Shown here piece after piece: positions 59,322 through 64,000 of a stretch of DNA of 64,000 nt. Location: contig CASDPA010000001.1 of the NCBI GenBank assembly GCA_949282255.1, forward strand, positions 124,001 through 188,000, written 5' to 3'. Origin of the DNA: an uncultured Spirochaetales bacterium. GTDB lineage: Bacteria; Spirochaetota; Spirochaetia; Sphaerochaetales; Sphaerochaetaceae. Each line of letters begins with the position of its first letter. Within the stretch, counting starts at the first letter, position 1. Made by a program: the position numbers and the translations under genes. The notes beneath the pieces are model-generated. The model saw only the letters and a list, made by a program, of their open reading frames with translations, was not told where the DNA came from and ran no database searches.

Positions 59322-60746
59322 ATGTGGTACGATAAACTTCAGAACAAGAGGATGTGGGAGATATTTAATGAAATTTCCGCCATCCCACGTGAAAGCGGCA
59401 ACGAGGAGGGAATAAGAAAATTCCTTCTGGATTGGGCCGGGAAAAACAGCCTGGAAGCAAAAAGGGATGAAATAGGAAATGTCTTTATTTATGCACCGGC
59501 GACAAAAGGTTATGAGAAAATCAAGCCAACCGCGCTGCAGGGACATATGGACATGGTCTGTGTAAAGACCAAAGAAAGTTCCCACGACTTCAATAAGGAT
59601 GCGATAGAAATAATTCTGGATGGAAACAATGTAAGGGCAAAGGATACAAGCCTTGGTGCTGATAACGGCATTGCAATTGCCATGATCCTTGCCATCTTCA
59701 CCGATCCGGAAGCGCAGCACGGCCCATTGGAGGCGATATTCACAATAAGCGAGGAAACAGGTCTCACGGGAGCATTCAATATCGATCCAAGCATGGTCAA
59801 GGCAAAAAGGATGATCAATCTTGACAGCGAAGAAGAAGGGATCATTTATATAGGATGCGCAGGAGGAATCGATCTTACATCAAAGCTCAAAGCTAAATGG
59901 ACATCAAATAAATATGATCACAGCTACCGTATCGAGGTCCTTGGGCTTTTAGGTGGGCACAGCGGAAGTGAGATAAACAAACAGAGAGGCAACGCAATAA
60001 AAATCCTTGCGCGTATTCTCAAGAGCCTAAATAAGTATTCCTTAAGTGAGATTTCAGGCGGAACAAAGAGAAATGTCATACCAAGCTATGCCCAGGCCGT
60101 AATCAATTCAAACAACAATATTGAGAAAAAAGTACAAAAACTCATAGCTGATATCAAGAATGAATTGAAATACTCCGATCCGGGCTTTACTGTGCATATT
60201 ACGGAAATAGAGCCAAGGCAGGAAGCTCTCACTGATAAGAAGAGGAAAAACCTTGTCAACGCATTGTTCACAGCACCTGCCGGAGTCAAGGCTATGAGCA
60301 CCGCCATCTGTGGTATAGTGGAAACCTCAAACAATCTGGCAATCATCAGCACCACGGAAGAAGAAGTGGAGGTGATCAACAGCATACGAAGCAATATCGC
60401 AAGTGCAAAAGAAGAACATCTCGAAGTGCTTAAGACACTTTACGGCGGATTTGGTTTCAATTGCGAAAGCGGTGAAGGCTATCCCGAATGGGAACCCAAC
60501 CCATCCTCCAAATTCCTTGCCGCCGTAAAAAAGGCCTATAAGGAAATAGAGAAAAAAGAGCCTGTTATAACTGCCATACATGCCGGGCTTGAGTGCGGTA
60601 TCATCAACACCCGGATAAAAGGAATGGATTCACTATCAATGGGGCCAAACCTGTTTGATGTGCATTCAGTGAACGAGCATATCGAAGCAGACAGCGCAGA
60701 AAGAGTCGCATACTTTTTAAAACAACTTCTGGCGAAATTAAAATGA
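59322..60746 (+). CDS. pepD: Aminoacyl-histidine dipeptidase (PepD-like, M20 family)
   Basis: Cytosolic metallodipeptidase of 474 residues, full length for PepD. Metal ligands appear in ALQGHMDMVC (His, then Asp) near residue 75, LGADNGIAIAM near 112, the catalytic Glu in FTISEETGLTGAF near 143, LINLDSEEEG-type MINLDSEEEGIIYIG, LLGGHSGSEI with the lid His, and AIHAGLECGI near 425. It releases amino acids from Xaa-His and other dipeptides. AAGGA precedes the ATG, five bases after the nagA stop. The next gene overlaps by four bases. Confidence 0.95.
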   Translation: MWYDKLQNKRMWEIFNEISAIPRESGNEEGIRKFLLDWAGKNSLEAKRDEIGNVFIYAPATKGYEKIKPTALQGHMDMVCVKTKESSHDFNKDAIEIILDGNNVRAKDTSLGADNGIAIAMILAIFTDPEAQHGPLEAIFTISEETGLTGAFNIDPSMVKAKRMINLDSEEEGIIYIGCAGGIDLTSKLKAKWTSNKYDHSYRIEVLGLLGGHSGSEINKQRGNAIKILARILKSLNKYSLSEISGGTKRNVIPSYAQAVINSNNNIEKKVQKLIADIKNELKYSDPGFTVHITEIEPRQEALTDKKRKNLVNALFTAPAGVKAMSTAICGIVETSNNLAIISTTEEEVEVINSIRSNIASAKEEHLEVLKTLYGGFGFNCESGEGYPEWEPNPSSKFLAAVKKAYKEIEKKEPVITAIHAGLECGIINTRIKGMDSLSMGPNLFDVHSVNEHIEADSAERVAYFLKQLLAKLK

Positions 60747-61468
60747 ACAGGACACCAATAATAGGCATTGCCGGATATCTTCTTCCTCCGGTAAACAGTG
60801 TTTTTCCATACAGACAGGAAACAATCAATGAAGCATATACCTCCGCCATACAAAAGGCAGGAGGTTTCCCTTTTCTCCTATCCTGCACAAATGATGAGAA
60901 GCTGCTTGAGGCTGCGGTTGATGCAGTGGATGGGATATTGATACCAGGAGGGCTTGACGTCGATCCATCCATGTATGGTGAAGAAACCCTTGCATGTTGC
61001 AAGGAGCATTATAGGGAAATAGATCTTTTCCAATCAGTCCTGATAGATGTTGCGATCAAAAAAAATCGCCCGATTCTAGGAATATGCAGAGGTTGCCAGA
61101 TCATAAACGTACACCACGGAGGATCCTTGTACCAGGATCTGGAAACCTGTTTTTCAAAAGAGATATGCCATCCGAGTCTGGATAAACCGGAAGAAGCGGT
61201 CCATGAAGTGACAATAAAAGAAAAAAGCCTGTTGTACGGAATATTTAATAAAGAGAGGCTTTACGTGAATTCCCTTCATCACCAGGGTATAAAGACATTG
61301 GGAAAAGGACTGAATGCGGTTGCAACAGCACCGGACGGACTTATCGAAGGTATAGAGGATGAAAATAATGGCATAATTGCTGTACAATGGCATCCTGAAG
61401 CGATGATGAAAACAGATTGTTCTTTCCTAGGGCTTTTTAAAGAACTTATACATATGACAAGGATGTAG
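60743..61468 (+). CDS. Class I glutamine amidotransferase-like protein (gamma-Glu-GABA hydrolase type)
   Basis: A 241-residue peptidase C26 family enzyme. It begins PIIGIAGYLLP and has VDGILIPGGLDVDPSMYGEE near residue 65, the nucleophile elbow LGICRGCQIINVHHGGSLYQ near 115 (catalytic Cys), NSLHHQGIK and the His-Glu pair in AVQWHPEAMM near 215. Relatives hydrolyse gamma-glutamyl bonds, as PuuD does with gamma-glutamyl-GABA. The ATG overlaps the pepD stop (ATGA), suggesting joint use of dipeptides and gamma-glutamyl compounds. Confidence 0.92.
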   Translation: MNRTPIIGIAGYLLPPVNSVFPYRQETINEAYTSAIQKAGGFPFLLSCTNDEKLLEAAVDAVDGILIPGGLDVDPSMYGEETLACCKEHYREIDLFQSVLIDVAIKKNRPILGICRGCQIINVHHGGSLYQDLETCFSKEICHPSLDKPEEAVHEVTIKEKSLLYGIFNKERLYVNSLHHQGIKTLGKGLNAVATAPDGLIEGIEDENNGIIAVQWHPEAMMKTDCSFLGLFKELIHMTRM

Positions 61469-61470
61469 AC

Positions 61471-61920
61471 ATGCAGGAAACCAGAGTACAGAAGCTCACA
61501 CTTGCCCACCCTCTGACCTATAAAAGGGAAAAATTCAGCTTCAACGAGCTGATCAGAGTCATGTTGTCGGAACCGACAGGAACCGACAGCTTCATCAAAT
61601 TAAAAATAGGGTATAACGACAGCGGTGCTGTATTCGAATATCTTGACTCAGGAAAAAAAACTCCTCTGACAAAGGAAGAAAAAGATCGGATAGAAGCAGG
61701 GTTCAGCCCGATAATTAGGACTACTGACAATACTGAAATTCCAGCTGCCACATACTATTTCGAACAATTTCCCGATCTTTCCGAAGAAAGCCTTCTGACA
61801 ATCACTCTAGCAGGCCTGATGAGCCGTAAGAGCGATAGCGATGTGATTTTCCTGCGCCTTTACAAGGAAAACTCTCTGGAACTCATTATGCAAGGTTTCC
61901 GCCCTTGCACCTCAAGGTGA
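61471..61920 (+). CDS. Hypothetical protein, 149 residues
   Basis: Starts two bases after the amidotransferase gene and ends before traB; reading frame and spacing support a real gene. No signal peptide, membrane segment or known motif is visible. Segments include LTLAHPLTYKREKFSFNELI, FIKLKIGYNDSGAVFEYLDS and ITLAGLMSRKSDSDVIFLRL, giving a mixed alpha/beta, rather charged protein. The duplication EPTGTDSF in DNA (ggaaccgacag repeated) is minor. Function cannot be assigned; neighbours suggest only co-transcription with pepD and the amidotransferase. Confidence 0.75.
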   Translation: MQETRVQKLTLAHPLTYKREKFSFNELIRVMLSEPTGTDSFIKLKIGYNDSGAVFEYLDSGKKTPLTKEEKDRIEAGFSPIIRTTDNTEIPAATYYFEQFPDLSEESLLTITLAGLMSRKSDSDVIFLRLYKENSLELIMQGFRPCTSR

Positions 61921-61928
61921 TTGTTGGT

Positions 61929-61934
61929 TATATT
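61929..61934 (+). promoter_or_regulatory. Minus-10 box of traB-like gene, leaderless layout
   Basis: TATATT lies six bases before ATG 61941; TTGCAC (61905-61910) with an 18-base spacer is a possible minus-35 box. No Shine-Dalgarno sequence is present. Confidence 0.45.
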
Positions 61935-61940
61935 CATTTT

Positions 61941-63131
61941 ATGCAAGTTGAGAAAATAAGCGATTCATTGCACAGGTTGACTTTTTCAAATGGGGATGAA
62001 GTTGTTCTGATCGGAACAGCCCATGTCTCCTCTGGAAGTGTGGAGCTTGTGCAAGAAACGATAGAAAAGGAAAATCCGGACAGGATATGCATTGAACTGG
62101 ACAATTCCAGGATGAAGAGCAAAAGCGAAGGCAGTTCCTGGAAAGATATGGATATAAGAAAGGTCATAAGGGATGGAAAAGGATTCTTTCTGCTGGCAAA
62201 TACCGCTCTGGCATCTTTCCAAAAACGGATGGGAAACCAGACTGGAATCACACCCGGGGATGAAATTCTGAAGGCGGCATCGATAGCAAAAGAAAAAAAC
62301 ATTCCACTCTCTCTGTGCGACAGGGAGATCCAGACCACATTCAAAAGAGCTTGGGCAAAAAGCAGCATTTGGAACAAATGCAAGCTTCTTGCAACCCTGA
62401 TTTCAGCTGCATTCTCCAATGAAACACTGACTGAAGAGGAGCTTGAAGAGCTAAAGAAGCAGGACACATTGGAAAGCATGATGAATGAAATTGCAAAGGA
62501 ACTGCCGACTGTAAAGGAAGTCCTGATTGATGAAAGAGACCGTTATCTTGCCACAAGTGTCTACCAGGCAGAAGGGAAAAAGAAGGTTGTGGTTATCGGA
62601 GCCGGACATACAAACGGAATTATCAAGACCCTTGGAAAACTTGAAAGCGGAGAAATCGGAACCGATATAAATGAAATCAATTCCATTCCCAAGGCAAAAC
62701 CATGGGGAAAGATCGCATCATACATCATCCCCTCTCTCATAATACTTCTGGTAATACTGGGAATAGTAAATACAGGCTGGGATCAAGGTATAAGGATGTT
62801 CTTATATTGGATGGCCGCGTGTGCGCTTTCGACGGGCATATTTTCAATCCTTGCACTAGCTCATCCACTGAATATTCTCCTTAGTGCTGTCACCGCACCA
62901 TTTTTTGCTTTGAATCCTGTACTTGGGATAGGTATGCTTGCAGGTGTTTTGGAGGCCACCTTCCGAAAACCGAAAGTAAGGGATTTTGAAGGAATAAACG
63001 ATGATGCGACATCCCTAAAAGGATGGTATAAGAATAGAATCCTGCATGCTCTTTTAGTGTTTTTGCTTTCAAGTATAGGAAGCATGATTGGAACATTCAT
63101 CGCTTTCCCAATGTTGATATCCCATTTATAA
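61941..63131 (+). CDS. TraB/PrgY family membrane protein
   Basis: A 396-residue member of the TraB/PrgY (GumN/TIKI-like) family. The N-terminal EreA/TIKI-type domain has VVLIGTAHVSSGSVELVQET near residue 22, RICIELDNSRM, PLSLCDREIQTTFKRAW near 122, and KVVVIGAGHTNGI near 215, with the paired GTAHVS and GAGHTNG motifs that hold the presumed metal site. Three or four C-terminal membrane segments follow (YIIPSLIILLVILGIV, FLYWMAACALSTGIFSILAL, ILHALLVFLLSSIGSMIGTF). PrgY degrades or blocks a peptide pheromone; the role here is unknown. The start at 61941 fits a leaderless promoter. Confidence 0.92.
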   Translation: MQVEKISDSLHRLTFSNGDEVVLIGTAHVSSGSVELVQETIEKENPDRICIELDNSRMKSKSEGSSWKDMDIRKVIRDGKGFFLLANTALASFQKRMGNQTGITPGDEILKAASIAKEKNIPLSLCDREIQTTFKRAWAKSSIWNKCKLLATLISAAFSNETLTEEELEELKKQDTLESMMNEIAKELPTVKEVLIDERDRYLATSVYQAEGKKKVVVIGAGHTNGIIKTLGKLESGEIGTDINEINSIPKAKPWGKIASYIIPSLIILLVILGIVNTGWDQGIRMFLYWMAACALSTGIFSILALAHPLNILLSAVTAPFFALNPVLGIGMLAGVLEATFRKPKVRDFEGINDDATSLKGWYKNRILHALLVFLLSSIGSMIGTFIAFPMLISHL

Positions 63132-63141
63132 AAACGAAATA

Positions 63142-63171
63142 AAGGAAGCCAAAAAGCTTCCTTCTATTTTT
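63142..63171 (+). terminator. Terminator after traB-like gene
   Basis: AAGGAAGC and GCTTCCTT form an eight-bp stem with a six-base loop, followed by CTATTTTT. Confidence 0.88.
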
Positions 63172-63206
63172 ATCAAATTCATTAATTAGCAACACTAACT
63201 AAATAA

Positions 63207-63222
63207 TGTTTCATGTGAAACA
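63207..63222. promoter_or_regulatory. parS-like 16-mer
   Basis: TGTTTCATGTGAAACA differs from the ParB-binding consensus form TGTTTCACGTGAAACA by one base in the centre. It lies between two converging genes (traB-like and radA), where a promoter operator is not expected. Confidence 0.5.
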
Positions 63223-63232
63223 TTTTGCCAAC

Positions 63233-64000
63233 TCATATCAAAAAGGCACTCTTAATAGCTGTCTTTATACTTTTAACTGCTATAAGCCCTTCATCGCTTC
63301 TTATGGTCTTTGCATATGGAGCAACAACTTTCTTAAAGCCCAAGTCCCTGGAGGCTTTCATCTTTCTTTCCATGAAAGGAACATTCCGTACCTCTCCGGC
63401 GAGAGAAAGTTCTCCGAAAGAAACCAAAGAACCAGGCAAGTTGCGATTGATCTTAGAGCTATACAAAGCAAGAGCAAGAGGAAGTTCAATGGATACATCA
63501 TTAAGTTTGACTCCTCCTGCAACATTCACATAAATGTCCTGGTCTGTAAGCCGTAAGCCTACATGACGTTCCAGAATTGCAGCAACCCTTGAAACCCTGG
63601 CATTATCCACCTTATCCGAATAGATACGCTGCAAACCGCTTTTTGCAGGAACGACAAGAGCCTGGATCTCAACAACGAAAGTACGTGAGCCTTCCACAAT
63701 ACTTGTGAAAGCAATCCCAGGTGGCAATTCATCCTCTCCCCTTGAAGATAAGAAAACCTCTGTAGGATCTTTTAATCCATGGAGTCCCTTGGAATCCATT
63801 TCAAACAATCCAATTTCATCAACAGAGCCAAAACGATTCTTCACAGCTCGTAAAAGTCTTATACCATTCTCTGCTGTTTCAAAATAAAGAACGGTATCAA
63901 CCATATGCTCAACTATTTTGGGTCCTGCAATATTTCCATCTTTTGTAACATGTCCAACAAAGAATATTGAAGATCCTATTTTCTTTGCCATCATGGATAA
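63233..64000 (-). CDS. radA: DNA repair protein RadA (C-terminal part)
   Basis: The gene enters from the right edge; 255 codons of the usual 450 are present, so the zinc finger and Walker A lie outside. The segment starts in the RecA-like core (KKIGSSIFFVGHVTKDGNIA), includes the RadA-specific motif AVKNRFGSVDEIGLFEMDSKG, and continues through the Lon protease-like C-terminal domain with LGLRLTDQDIYVNVAGG-type VGLRLTDQDIYVNVAGGVKL and LSLAGEVRNVPFMERKM. RadA (Sms) is a branch-migration ATPase acting in recombination. Confidence 0.95.
   Translation of the reverse strand, partial: LSMMAKKIGSSIFFVGHVTKDGNIAGPKIVEHMVDTVLYFETAENGIRLLRAVKNRFGSVDEIGLFEMDSKGLHGLKDPTEVFLSSRGEDELPPGIAFTSIVEGSRTFVVEIQALVVPAKSGLQRIYSDKVDNARVSRVAAILERHVGLRLTDQDIYVNVAGGVKLNDVSIELPLALALYSSKINRNLPGSLVSFGELSLAGEVRNVPFMERKMKASRDLGFKKVVAPYAKTIRSDEGLIAVKSIKTAIKSAFLI

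Noticed and set aside
63206-63556. Open frame beginning MFHVKHFANS
   Set aside because: The start is the translation of the parS-like palindrome and the rest is antisense to radA.

Overview
The window looks like a chromosomal segment of a host-associated, carbohydrate-fermenting spirochaete. The clues are periplasmic binding proteins ending their signal peptides in FANGEKE and FAGGSSES, a BmpA-type lipoprotein, many CUT1 sugar ABC transporters, and a moderate base composition with overlapping operons. No phage, insertion sequence or CRISPR array was seen. The taxonomic call is inference; no rRNA is present.

Layout. 1-2.1 kb: end of a nucleoside/simple-sugar ABC operon (BMP lipoprotein, ATPase). 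2.3-12.5 kb: hexuronate catabolism (uxaB-uxaA-uxaC, an IclR regulator, kdgK, and eda fused to a VOC-like domain), with a GNAT gene and a broken outer-membrane-type gene; another broken lipoprotein gene follows at 12.6-13.5 kb. 13.6-27.8 kb: a YesN/YesM two-component system divergent from a CUT1 transporter, followed by two heparinase II/III-type lyases, a GH88 unsaturated glucuronyl hydrolase and a discoidin-like protein, facing a GH31 enzyme. This is an import-then-cleave system for glycosaminoglycan-type oligosaccharides whose uronic acids feed the KDG/KDPG route. 27.9-33.6 kb: thymidine kinase and deoC, then a Nudix fusion, aldo/keto reductase, YigZ and a membrane M28 peptidase. 33.7-34.1 kb: four tRNA genes. 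34.1-38.9 kb: FMN-binding protein, an OmpR-type two-component system and a phosphatidylethanolamine module (TVP38, pssA, psd). 39-40 kb: DUF3793-flavodoxin behind iron-repressor-like palindromes. 40.1-48 kb: galacto-N-biose phosphorylase (GH112) with its transporter, AraC regulator and a sulfatase, pointing to host mucin glycans. 48.1-51 kb: tRNA-Ser, 4.5S RNA, dnaX, ybaB, recR, a gene order shared with Bacillus subtilis. 51-55.7 kb: peptide-type ABC permeases and binding protein, and a trehalase-like glycosidase. 55.8-64 kb: lipid kinase, MATE exporter, nagA, pepD, glutamine amidotransferase, a hypothetical protein, TraB and the 3-prime part of radA.

Three observations stand out. dnaX carries two consecutive slippery A-runs, each closely followed by a minus-1-frame stop, so it very probably makes tau and gamma. 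Many genes without a Shine-Dalgarno sequence have a minus-10 box six to eight bases before ATG, which suggests widespread leaderless mRNAs and also fixes several starts. A GAAAC/GTTTC operator is shared by the uxaB and kdgK/eda promoters. A parS-like 16-mer lies between traB and radA.
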